Shown here piece after piece: positions 37,890-46,116 of a DNA stretch of 46,116 nucleotides. How positions within the stretch are numbered: the first letter of the stretch is position 1; the number at the start of each line of letters is the position of its first letter. The stretch is taken from positions 1 through 46,116 of the IMG/VR virus record IMGVR_UViG_3300012964_000014. One strand, written 5' to 3'. Position numbers and translations under genes: made by a program. The notes beneath the pieces are model-generated. The model was not told the origin of the DNA and did not search any database. It saw nothing but the letters and a program-made list of their open reading frames with translations. The DNA comes from a virus.

Positions 37890-39266
37890 ATGTCTACATG
37901 GAACTTCCAAAAGGCTGATACCGTTGAAGGTACCATTGACGAATTAATTAAACAGATGAGTTGGATAATGGGTAAACTTGATTCTAAGAATGTTAAACAG
38001 CTAGATACAAACGAAACCATTATAAAAAGTAAGAGCGGTAAAACTTATATACATGGTCCAATTCTCGAAATGGATGATACGAATATAAGACGTCTTAATA
38101 TGGGACTCAATGAATCAACAAATGAATTTATGTTTGAGTTATATAATGAGGCAGGAGCTAAAACGGTTAGCATTGATTCTGATGGAAAGGGAGTATTTAA
38201 TCAGGTTACGCTTAGAAATGACCTTGTAGGCTCTGCATATGTGCAGATTAATACCTCCGGATTAGTTGCTTATAATAGTTCCGTTAAAACAATAGAGGTT
38301 GGCTCTGATGGTAATGCCACATTTAAACAGGTTACTCTTAGGAATGATTTAACAGGAGCAGCTTATGTTCAAATTAATACTTCTGGCTTAGTTGCTAATA
38401 ACGGTACAGTCAACACAGTTGAAATAAATACTAATGGTAATGCCACATTTAAGCAAGTTACGTTAAGAAATGATTTGACTGGGGCAGCTTATGTGCAGAT
38501 AAATACATCGGGACTTATAGCCAATAACGGTACGGTAAACACAGTTGAAATAAATACTAATGGCAATGCTACATTTAAACAGGTTACATTGAGAAATGAT
38601 ATGACAGGGTCTAATTATATTAACATTGATACATCTGGTATTTATGCTTGGGATAATGCTTTGCTTCTTAAAACATTTGAAATTGATTCAAGTGGTAAAG
38701 CTTATTTCAGAGGAGATATAACCTCTGATGCAACTATTACTGGAACTACAATAAATGGAGCTACTATTACAGGCGGTACAGTTAGGACTGCTTCATCAGG
38801 TGAAAGAATAGAATTATCTGGCGATAATTTGAAAACTTATAATTCATTAGACCAATTAAACGGTCTAGCTACAAACGATGTAACAGGTTCTAATTATGGT
38901 GATATTTATCTATATGATTCTGGCACAAAAGTGTTGGAATTTTATAATACTTTAACAGGTAGCGGATATAATCTCAGACCTACCAATGGCGCAAGTTTAT
39001 TTATAGGAGATTCAACCGCTAGTGCATTAACTACTTATACATACGGTAATTGGGACTTTAACAGCGCAACAATATTGAATTTAGTAACAGACAGTGCAGG
39101 AAGTCATAGTCATGGAAGTGCTACTGGTTCATACGGTGGACATGACCATGGTATACCCAATGGAACAGTATTATCAACACCAACAGGTACAGTAACATTT
39201 TATTCCGTATCAGACCATTATCACAGTATTTCAAGCGATGGTTCTCATTCTCATAATGTACAATAG
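37890..39266 (+). CDS. tail fibre with four 42-residue repeats and His-rich tip
   Basis: 458 residues; CGAGGTGA precedes the start. An N-terminal coiled coil (TVEGTIDELIKQMSWIMGKL) probably trimerises and attaches. Four 42-residue repeats (VTLRNDLTGAAYVQINTSGL, NNGTVNTVEI) follow, then a beta region (TITGTTINGATITGGTVRT). The C-terminus is rich in HxH pairs (SHSHGS, GHDHG, DHYHS, SHSHN), as in phage fibres that bind iron between chains. It is the second receptor-binding candidate next to the tailspike. Confidence 0.75.
   Translation: MSTWNFQKADTVEGTIDELIKQMSWIMGKLDSKNVKQLDTNETIIKSKSGKTYIHGPILEMDDTNIRRLNMGLNESTNEFMFELYNEAGAKTVSIDSDGKGVFNQVTLRNDLVGSAYVQINTSGLVAYNSSVKTIEVGSDGNATFKQVTLRNDLTGAAYVQINTSGLVANNGTVNTVEINTNGNATFKQVTLRNDLTGAAYVQINTSGLIANNGTVNTVEINTNGNATFKQVTLRNDMTGSNYINIDTSGIYAWDNALLLKTFEIDSSGKAYFRGDITSDATITGTTINGATITGGTVRTASSGERIELSGDNLKTYNSLDQLNGLATNDVTGSNYGDIYLYDSGTKVLEFYNTLTGSGYNLRPTNGASLFIGDSTASALTTYTYGNWDFNSATILNLVTDSAGSHSHGSATGSYGGHDHGIPNGTVLSTPTGTVTFYSVSDHYHSISSDGSHSHNVQ
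38202..38705 (+). repeat. four 126-bp in-frame repeats in the tail fibre gene
   Basis: The start CAGGTTACG or its variant recurs at 38202, 38328, 38454 and 38580, exactly 126 bp apart. Units 2 and 3 are the most alike; unit 4 drifts in its second half. Repeat number could change by recombination. Confidence 0.85.
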
Positions 39267-39276
39267 GAGGGTTTAT

Positions 39277-39474
39277 ATGATAATCGAAACAGAAATCAAG
39301 CAATCTATTAAAAATCAAAGATTAGACCAGTACAGAAAAACTTATTTTAGTTTGTACGTAGATAAAGTAGCATTGTTAGCGAATGGAGATACAGTAGGTG
39401 CAGAAAACATTCAGAAAAGAATGGATGCAGTTGAAGCCTCATACATAGCAGTAGAAGCAATTATAGTGGAGTAG
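39277..39474 (+). CDS. small virion-region protein, 65 residues
   Basis: ATG 39277, with AGGAGGG upstream; it starts 11 bases after the fibre stop. Helical (QSIKNQRLDQYRKTYFSLYV) and charged. May assist fibre folding or bind internally. No family recognised. Confidence 0.6.
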   Translation: MIIETEIKQSIKNQRLDQYRKTYFSLYVDKVALLANGDTVGAENIQKRMDAVEASYIAVEAIIVE

Positions 39475-39484
39475 GAGGAGTTAT

Positions 39485-41284
39485 ATGGCGTACTATGACA
39501 AAGTCCAGAGAAAAATAATATATGGTACAGGCGGAGTTCCTGCTAAACCTACACAACCATATACTATTGACGATTACGTTAAAACAAATAATCAATTTAA
39601 AAAAGGTTATGATTCAGGCAGTAACACAGCATATTTGACTGACACTAAGACGGGTAAGACCTTATCTTTTTTATCTGGACAAGGTCAAGAATATGGCTTT
39701 GGTGGGATAAATAATGGCTCAAATGTTATATCGGATTTGCAGAAATTACAAAGTTTTTTTGATACTCCTGCAAAAACAGAAACTAAAGGACCTGATATCC
39801 CAACATTGAATTACATGGCTAATTCTAATAACTCTACCAATCCCAATAATAATGCTAACAACACTAACAATACTGGTTTTAAATCTGATTATGATAAAAT
39901 GGCTTTTGATGCATATAAAAAGTTAATGGATAGAAATTATCAGTCATCATATAATCAGGATATAGCAGATATCTTGGCTAAGATAAAGAATGGACAGAGT
40001 TTTAACTATGATTCTAATACGGATCAAGGCTTGCAAGCTGCACAAGATGAGGCTCAATCAGCTACAAGCAGAGCAGCTGCTAGAAGAGGAATGTTGTACA
40101 GTGACAGCAATAAATCTCAGATGGGAAGAGCCGCACTTGCATTAATTCCACAATTCAGGAATCAGGCTTATCAAGAATATGCTAACAATAGAGCAGATAC
40201 TTACAATCAGTTAGCAGCAATAAACAATCTTGAAAATGCTGCGTACCAAAGATATCAAGGTGAAGGTACTGACTTGTATAATCAAGCTAATTTGGTTAGT
40301 AATCTTGCTAATACTGACTATAACAGGTATAACACTGATAGAACATACAACGAAGGTGTGAGACAGTTTGGTGTTAATCAGGGCATTACCGAAGCTGGAT
40401 TAACTGGTAATTATAATGGCCAAAGAACAATGCAAGGTGAAGCAAATGACTTGAATAGAATGAATACATTAGCAAGTCTAACGGGTCAAATTCCTGCTAG
40501 TCAATTGATATCCCAAATGTCACCAGAACAAATAGCATCATACAAAGCATTAGGAAATCAAAATGGCGGTTATGCTGCTGCCATTAATGCTACAAATGAC
40601 CCTGTTCAAAAGGCTATTATAAATGAGTTTAGGAATCAGTATTTACAGGCTAACCCGAATAATCAGTATTATAATACTCAAACTTCCAATGTAATGGTTC
40701 CGACAATGCAAGGTAGACAGTTAGAATCTAATTTACAGACAGAAGCTGTTCAAAGAGCTGGATTAAACATAACAAATTTGATGAATCAATACAAACTCGA
40801 TACACAAATGCCTTTAGAAACTGAACAGGCTAAAGTATTGATAGAAAGTGGCAGAGCAGATTTAGCAGCCAAGTTGTTCCAAAACACTGTAGCTCCTGAA
40901 GAGTTTAAAATGAAAATGGCGCAAGTTGCTGAACAGATTGCAGCATCTAAAGCAAATACTTCTCAGGGATGGTCGCAAGTTGGAATAGCTAAACAGAATG
41001 CAGATACAAACGCTGCTCATGCCGGTGACTCTTATGCTGCTTCTATGGCTAACTTGGCGTGGCAAAAAGACCCTTCAAATCCTGATAATATTTATAAAGT
41101 TGCTCAAGCCGATGCTTCAACAAATAAAGGACAACCAACAGAAGCAAATATATTGAATCAGGTTAAGGGTATGGCACAATCTTTTAAATTTACTCCAGAG
41201 CAACAAAGAGACTATATTCTTGGCTCTGGATTATCTGATGAGTCGAAAGTAAGAATATTAAATCAAATGGGTATCCCTAAATAA
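39485..41284 (+). CDS. internal virion/ejection-type protein
   Basis: 599 residues; AGGAGG precedes the start. Gln/Asn/Ala/Tyr-rich helical sequence throughout (AYQEYANNRADTYNQLAAIN, EQIASYKALGNQNGGYAAAI). An Asn-rich linker lies at about 115-130. There are no enzyme motifs or membrane segments. Size, composition and place between tail fibre and the giant protein suit an ejection protein packaged with DNA, as in P22 gp7/gp16/gp20 or T7 gp14-16. Confidence 0.6.
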   Translation: MAYYDKVQRKIIYGTGGVPAKPTQPYTIDDYVKTNNQFKKGYDSGSNTAYLTDTKTGKTLSFLSGQGQEYGFGGINNGSNVISDLQKLQSFFDTPAKTETKGPDIPTLNYMANSNNSTNPNNNANNTNNTGFKSDYDKMAFDAYKKLMDRNYQSSYNQDIADILAKIKNGQSFNYDSNTDQGLQAAQDEAQSATSRAAARRGMLYSDSNKSQMGRAALALIPQFRNQAYQEYANNRADTYNQLAAINNLENAAYQRYQGEGTDLYNQANLVSNLANTDYNRYNTDRTYNEGVRQFGVNQGITEAGLTGNYNGQRTMQGEANDLNRMNTLASLTGQIPASQLISQMSPEQIASYKALGNQNGGYAAAINATNDPVQKAIINEFRNQYLQANPNNQYYNTQTSNVMVPTMQGRQLESNLQTEAVQRAGLNITNLMNQYKLDTQMPLETEQAKVLIESGRADLAAKLFQNTVAPEEFKMKMAQVAEQIAASKANTSQGWSQVGIAKQNADTNAAHAGDSYAASMANLAWQKDPSNPDNIYKVAQADASTNKGQPTEANILNQVKGMAQSFKFTPEQQRDYILGSGLSDESKVRILNQMGIPK

Positions 41285-41298
41285 TAGGAGGAATGTTC

Positions 41299-44200
41299 AT
41301 GCCTTGGAAGCTCGAAGATTTAAAAAAATATGAAAATCCAAATCAATGGACGGTCGAAGATTTAAAACCTAAATTCAATACACAGCCTGATGTAAAAACA
41401 ACAACCCCGACTTTTGAATCGACAAAGTCACCTAATTTCATTGATAATACATCTCTAAGAAATGAAACATGGCTAGATAAAGCGGGGAATTTTTTAAGGA
41501 AAGTTAATAATACACTTCAACTCCCACTGTCTGCAATTGAAAAAGGTGCTATTCTACCACAACTAGTAAAGTATCCTGGAAGAATACAGCAGGAAGAAGA
41601 AAACCTTGCTAAACATCCAATTATAAACACAGTTGGAACTATAGCAGGGTCAATTCTCCCTGGCTCACTTATAGAAAGTGCAGCGGTTAAAGCATTGCCA
41701 AGCATATTTGGTGGATTGAAGGTAGCAACTAAAACTGGCGAACACGTAGTAGTAGAAGGGATAAAAGGAGCGACCAAATTAGCAGCAAGGGGAATAGCTG
41801 GAGCTGGAGGTTATGGAGTTGCAGAAGGATTAACAGAAGGAATAAAAAATAATATGGGTATTGGTGGTACTCTTCAAAACATGGGTAACAAGGCATATGA
41901 TTATTCTTTAGGTGCAGGAATATTAGCACCTGCACTCGGTAAAATAGGTTCTAGTATAAATACATACAAAACTTCCCAAGGACTAAAAAATATTGATGAT
42001 GCTATGGCGAAATATTCTTCCGAAGGATTAACGGCAAGACCAAATTTGAATATTATTCCAAAAAACTCGAGTTTTTCACAAAACATGATAAATAAGTTTA
42101 GTAATACAAATAATGCACCTATGGAATCCAATTTAAAGCCTGTTAATTTAGATAGTGGTATGAATTTACCTACGAGAGTTAACAAGCCCTTAGAAGTGCC
42201 TTTAAATTCAAATAACAGCAATATGCCTAAATATAATTTTGAACATATTAAAACAGTAGAAGACTTACCTAATGATGTACCAACTTTAGAAGCATATGTA
42301 AAAGAAATGCAGGATAAACAAGATAGTGGTTATCAATTACTTGATATTAATCTGCAATTATTTGCAGAGGCTAAGAAACGATTAGCAAGTTTAAGTAAGG
42401 TTTACACAAATACCTTCGAAAAAACTGATATGTTTAATCAGGCTGAAAAAGATATTTTAAATAGTTCATTTACCAATGATGCTAAGAGTAATGTTAAGAG
42501 TGAACTTGAAAGCCTTGAAAATGCTAAGAAAAGATTAGCTAATAATTATGATGGCGAAGTAAAGGATTTGCTTAATAAGGAATTGTATAGCGGTGAAGAT
42601 GTTGATACTTTGTTTGGTATTCTTGAACAAGAAAAAATGAAAGCTCGTCAAACTGGGGATTATACAAAGGTTAGAGAGATAGCCAGTAAAGGAGTTAAAG
42701 AAGCAGGACGTGAAGGCGGAAGAACTGTTCAGGCTTTTGCGAAATATAGCAGGACAGCCGAAGGTAAAATTATTGAAGCGCAAAGAACTGTAGATAACTT
42801 TGCAGATGATGTTATGAAACAGAATCCAAAAATAAAAAATGAAGTTGATGCCACAACAAAAAAAGCCAAAAAAATCAAGGAAGACATCAAGAAAGAAACT
42901 GACAAAGTTATCGACGAAGCAGTAAATGAACAGGTTACACACTTCCCTAAAATGCTTCAAGATAGAATTAGTAAGGCACTAAATCCTAAGACGCCTGAAG
43001 AAAAAGGTTTTATTAAAACTATGCTAGATGATTTGTTTGGCGAGGCAAAAGAAAATATTCCTTTTCCTAAAGCTCCTAAACTTCCTGATAACTCTATTAG
43101 TCGATTAGCAAATTCGTATAAGTACAGAGAATATTATGGCCTGGTTAGAACTAAGGCTCAAGAATTATTGCAAAAAGAATTTGCAGATTCCCCCGAAGCT
43201 TTAGCAATATTAGATAATTATTTCAACAAAGGTTTTAAACCTCCTCATTCACAAAAGTTATTAAATGATATCCTAAACAAAAGATTGGGCGGTTTAAATG
43301 CTCCCAATAAAACGGGTACCGTATCAAATAAACCTAATCTCTCAACCTGGGTAAAAGATTGGTATGCATCCGGAAGAGCTGCAAAAGAAGACTTTGTTGA
43401 TTCAATCATTAGGGAAACGGGACTATCAGGGGATGAAGCACAGTCTTTAAAGAATCTACTTGATAGTAAATTACATACCGCTACTAAACAGATGAAGGAT
43501 AGGCTACTGGAAACAGTAATGGCACCTAAAAAAATAAGTGCTCTAAAAAGTGCTGCTACAAAACTATCAGAACTTACTAATATAGGGCTTACGGAAAACA
43601 CTAAGTTTACAAATAGGATTTCAGAAAAAATTTCTCCAGTTATCAAGCAACTCATGAGGGAAAATAATATTAACATGAATGAGATAGTAAGATTATCTCA
43701 ACAGGATAAGCAAAATGCATTGGCTATCCTGAAAAGAGATGTATTCAAAAATGCCAGGGTAGATGATAAAGAAATCGTTAAATTATTGGATCTTGTTGAT
43801 TCTGAATTTAAGTCATTGACAAAACAGACTCAAGAAAGAATATTTAATAATCTACTGAAAGAGAGAGGTCTTAATGCACCTAAAACTATGGTTGAAAAAT
43901 TAAGGGAAAAAATAAACCTTGGGTTATACGGTGACGATGTTGATTCTGCCATACAGGATGCAATCAGGCAGAAATATAACCTGCCTACCTTATCTGATGA
44001 TGAAGTTAAGTTCATAACTGAAACTATGGACTCAGTTAAGGGATTACCCGAACGAAGTGAAGCATATCTTGAAGCCATGGCTAAAGTAGAAAAGCTTATA
44101 CTTGAAAAAACTCCTGCTAGTTTATCACAAAAAGTTGGTGCTGGTGGATTTATTAGTATGCTAGGAAATTTTACTTCTCCATTGATAAATGCAAGCGGAA

Positions 44201-46008
44201 ATGCTTTATTGTCCATTCCTGAGCTTGCATCTAATCCTTTGAGAAGAGTAATCGACAAAGGTATATCTAAAGGTTTTAATACTGGTAATTTAACAGTTGG
44301 CAAAAGTGATGTTAATACACTGCTTCAAGGAGCAAAACAAGGAGCTAGAAGCGTAAAGCGTGACTTCTTAGGTGGTAGAGATTTCAAAGACTTAAAAGGT
44401 AAATCTGCAAAAGAAATATCAGATGTACTTGCAAACCCAATCAATACGGATACTTCGATGACTAATTATGGAGATAAGTTTGAAGTGGGTAACAGATTAG
44501 CTTTTGATAACAAACTTGGGAGAACACTTGAAAACATTGTTGGTACAAACATGAAAATAGGTGATATCCCTTTTAATAAAGCTTATTTCGAAGATACTCT
44601 TCAACAGTTGATGAAAGCTAATAATGTTACTGAACCTACTGAGGACATGCTAAAAACAGCTTTTCAGGTATCCCAAGAAAGAACATTCAAAGACGATAAT
44701 TTACTTTCAACAAGTGCGGTAGCTCTTAAAAACCTGCCTAAAATGATACAACAAAGAATAGGATTCAAGCCCGAAGCACAAAAAGGCCTCAAGGGCGTTG
44801 CAGCTGAATTACCACAGATAATTTCAAATTCTATAATACCTTTTGCCAGAACCCCTGCAAATCTTATAAAACGTGGAGCAGAATATTCACCTTTAGGTAT
44901 TGTTGAAGGGCTGGGAAAACTCGCTACAAATAAGGGAAATCTATCAATGATGGAACAAAGAGAAATAGTTGATAGGTTAACAAGAGGTATTACAGGAACT
45001 GGCATGTTAGGACTTGGAACATTGGCATATAAAAAAGGATTAATTACTGATTCAAGAGACGAGAATTATAATACCGAAAAGCTAAAACAACAAGAAGGCA
45101 TACTTCCTGATGCTCTTAAGGTTGGTGGCAAAACTTTTGACTTAAAGAAATTACAGCCATTTACTACACCCATTATAGCTGGAGCTAGACTTATGCAGGG
45201 TAAAGGAGGAGATACGTTATCAAGTATAGCAGGAGGAATTGAAGGAGCATTAACACAGTATTCTGACATGAGTATGTTACAATCACTTGCCAAAGCTTCC
45301 CAACTTCTTGCTTCTAGTGACTCGATAAACCCTCCTGACAAGACTAAAATATTATTAGATATTGCTATGACATTGCCAAAACAATATACCCCATCTATTC
45401 TTAAGAAATTAACCTATGCATTAGACCCATTCGAAAGAGATTTAGGTTCCGATAATGCCGGAAAATATGCGTTGAATAGTGTGATTGGAAAACTGCCAGG
45501 TATCAGTAAGTCATTCCCTGCAAAAACCGATGTATACGGTAATCCTATACAGAGTTACGACGGCAACAACAGCCTTGCAAATACTATGTTTAATCCTTAT
45601 TTATCTAAGTCATTAAAGAACAATCCTATAAGCAATGAAGCTCTAAGGCTCAATAAAGCTAACATCGACGGTGACATGAAGAATCAGGTTATACCTAAAG
45701 AGGTGTCGAAAGATTTAGGTAATGTTAAGCTTACCACGGAGCAACAAAACCAATATCAAAAGCTTATGGGTGACAAGGTACAAGCTAAGATAAATAATAT
45801 GCTTGCTAATCAGAAATATAAAGATATGGATGATAACAACAAAGCCATAGCCTTTAGCCATGCATTAGATCTGGCAAGGGAAGAAGCTAAGACAGAAATG
45901 TTAAAAAGCCTTGGAGTAAATCCAACCGAGGATAAGAAAAAACAATTACTGGAATCAACGAATAAATCCAAGGTCTACGGACAATTGGGATTATTCAAAA
46001 AATATTAA
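41299..46008 (+). CDS. giant internal/ejection-type virion protein
   Basis: 1569 residues from ATG 41299 (AGGAGG is too close to 41293). Residues about 95-205 are Gly/Ala-rich and hydrophobic (TVGTIAGSILPGSLIESAAV, LAARGIAGAGGYGVAEGLTE), able to insert in membranes. At about 347 it contains LDINLQLFA, encoded by a 29-bp copy of the scaffold gene. The rest is long, Lys/Glu-rich helix. No lysozyme or protease motif is visible. By size and position, a DNA-ejection or channel protein carried in the capsid; it may be a fusion of two genes at the LQLFA site. Confidence 0.6.
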   Translation: MPWKLEDLKKYENPNQWTVEDLKPKFNTQPDVKTTTPTFESTKSPNFIDNTSLRNETWLDKAGNFLRKVNNTLQLPLSAIEKGAILPQLVKYPGRIQQEEENLAKHPIINTVGTIAGSILPGSLIESAAVKALPSIFGGLKVATKTGEHVVVEGIKGATKLAARGIAGAGGYGVAEGLTEGIKNNMGIGGTLQNMGNKAYDYSLGAGILAPALGKIGSSINTYKTSQGLKNIDDAMAKYSSEGLTARPNLNIIPKNSSFSQNMINKFSNTNNAPMESNLKPVNLDSGMNLPTRVNKPLEVPLNSNNSNMPKYNFEHIKTVEDLPNDVPTLEAYVKEMQDKQDSGYQLLDINLQLFAEAKKRLASLSKVYTNTFEKTDMFNQAEKDILNSSFTNDAKSNVKSELESLENAKKRLANNYDGEVKDLLNKELYSGEDVDTLFGILEQEKMKARQTGDYTKVREIASKGVKEAGREGGRTVQAFAKYSRTAEGKIIEAQRTVDNFADDVMKQNPKIKNEVDATTKKAKKIKEDIKKETDKVIDEAVNEQVTHFPKMLQDRISKALNPKTPEEKGFIKTMLDDLFGEAKENIPFPKAPKLPDNSISRLANSYKYREYYGLVRTKAQELLQKEFADSPEALAILDNYFNKGFKPPHSQKLLNDILNKRLGGLNAPNKTGTVSNKPNLSTWVKDWYASGRAAKEDFVDSIIRETGLSGDEAQSLKNLLDSKLHTATKQMKDRLLETVMAPKKISALKSAATKLSELTNIGLTENTKFTNRISEKISPVIKQLMRENNINMNEIVRLSQQDKQNALAILKRDVFKNARVDDKEIVKLLDLVDSEFKSLTKQTQERIFNNLLKERGLNAPKTMVEKLREKINLGLYGDDVDSAIQDAIRQKYNLPTLSDDEVKFITETMDSVKGLPERSEAYLEAMAKVEKLILEKTPASLSQKVGAGGFISMLGNFTSPLINASGNALLSIPELASNPLRRVIDKGISKGFNTGNLTVGKSDVNTLLQGAKQGARSVKRDFLGGRDFKDLKGKSAKEISDVLANPINTDTSMTNYGDKFEVGNRLAFDNKLGRTLENIVGTNMKIGDIPFNKAYFEDTLQQLMKANNVTEPTEDMLKTAFQVSQERTFKDDNLLSTSAVALKNLPKMIQQRIGFKPEAQKGLKGVAAELPQIISNSIIPFARTPANLIKRGAEYSPLGIVEGLGKLATNKGNLSMMEQREIVDRLTRGITGTGMLGLGTLAYKKGLITDSRDENYNTEKLKQQEGILPDALKVGGKTFDLKKLQPFTTPIIAGARLMQGKGGDTLSSIAGGIEGALTQYSDMSMLQSLAKASQLLASSDSINPPDKTKILLDIAMTLPKQYTPSILKKLTYALDPFERDLGSDNAGKYALNSVIGKLPGISKSFPAKTDVYGNPIQSYDGNNSLANTMFNPYLSKSLKNNPISNEALRLNKANIDGDMKNQVIPKEVSKDLGNVKLTTEQQNQYQKLMGDKVQAKINNMLANQKYKDMDDNNKAIAFSHALDLAREEAKTEMLKSLGVNPTEDKKKQLLESTNKSKVYGQLGLFKKY
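42340..42368 (+). repeat. 29-bp repeat encoding LDINLQLFA, copy 2
   Basis: Identical to 28518-28546, in frame, about 347 codons into the giant gene. Sequence on either side differs from copy 1 at once. Confidence 0.9.
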
Positions 46009-46009
46009 A

Positions 46010-46036
46010 AAGGAGTCTACGGACTCCTTAATTATT
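46010..46036 (+). terminator. hairpin after giant virion gene
   Basis: AAGGAGTC (46010-46017) and GACTCCTT (46022-46029) form a perfect 8-bp stem with a TACG tetraloop. The downstream run is AT-rich (AATTATTT) rather than pure T. Confidence 0.65.
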
Positions 46037-46049
46037 TCAGGGGTGTGAA

Positions 46050-46116
46050 ATGGATAACGATGTGCTAAAAATAATCCAAGGCTATACAGAATCAATAAAA
46101 GAAATCAATTCAACGA
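46050..46116 (+). CDS. start of a small protein cut by the window end
   Basis: ATG 46050, with AGGGGTG upstream; 22 codons are visible (MDNDVLKIIQGYTESIKE onward), polar and helical. It could be the N-terminus of the membrane protein whose C-terminus opens the window at base 1. Confidence 0.5.
   Translation, partial: MDNDVLKIIQGYTESIKEINST

Noticed and set aside
39485-41284. Tape measure protein
   Set aside because: No tail tube, sheath or chaperone frameshift pair is nearby and the tail genes are of the short-tail type; an ejection protein fits better.
41517-45341. Leftward frames of 80-160 codons inside the giant gene
   Set aside because: They have no ribosome sites and mirror the helical coding strand; they are shadows.
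1-46116. tRNA genes and CRISPR arrays
   Set aside because: No cloverleaf with a TTCGA-type arm and no regularly spaced repeats with unique spacers were seen; the tandem repeats found are coding or iteron-like.

Overview
The window looks like an essentially complete genome of a temperate, short-tailed (podovirus-like) phage of a low-GC Gram-positive host, most likely a Clostridium relative. The DNA is AT-rich with strong AGGAGG ribosome binding sites. It encodes a large serine recombinase, CI/Cro-type regulators, an N-acetylmuramoyl-L-alanine amidase ending in an S-layer-homology repeat, and a secreted copper-amine-oxidase-type stalk protein. There are no tape-measure, sheath or tail-tube genes, and the tail genes resemble the hub and adaptor proteins of P22-like phages. 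Lysis genes run directly into the lysogeny genes with no host gene between them, and both window ends lie inside small membrane-protein-like reading frames. This suggests a circular (or circularly permuted) phage genome opened at an arbitrary point.

Layout. 1-1398: lysis (membrane protein, XhlA-like protein, holin with an apparent frameshift, amidase). 1442-3939: leftward genes: an inserted HNH/AP2 mobile gene bounded by a 23-bp direct repeat, an acyl-carrier-protein-like gene, small cysteine proteins and a Cro-like regulator. 3887-5363: serine recombinase with a perfect inverted repeat on each side. 5368-7364: secreted stalk-domain protein, a LexA-box-controlled small gene that runs antisense into the CI-like repressor, and the CI/Cro switch with matching operators. 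7384-9720: Rha-type regulator and small early genes. 9751-13458: recombination module (Rad50-like ATPase, RecE-like nuclease, annealing-type protein with an ExoX-C-like tail, DnaQ exonuclease). 13514-19606: replication (DUF4373-type initiator carrying iteron-like repeats, DnaB helicase), VRR-NUC nuclease and a sigma-region-4-like late regulator.

19605-21589 holds two compact cassettes facing away from each other, each with its own promoter, tandem operator-like repeats and a ribbon-helix-helix protein. A putative late promoter with two tandem terminators lies between them. 21623-24379: small terminase, a DUF2829/Tad2-like anti-Thoeris candidate with its own promoter, and large terminase. 24380-24666 is non-coding and contains two structured RNA candidates, one with a pseudoknot. 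24667-46008 is the virion region: portal, scaffold, capsid, repetitive head fibre, tailspike, adaptor, tail hub, tail fibre and two internal/ejection-type proteins. It is punctuated by many intrinsic terminators, which suggests antitermination or deliberate attenuation.

The observations I rate highest are the pseudoknotted RNA between large terminase and the head genes, the LexA-controlled gene convergent with a repressor that lacks a cleavage domain, the HNH insertion with duplicated ends, the iterons inside the initiator gene, the Tad2-like protein, the two RHH cassettes, and a perfect 29-bp repeat encoding LDINLQLFA in two otherwise unrelated virion genes. All functional names come from reading motifs by eye; no database search was run.
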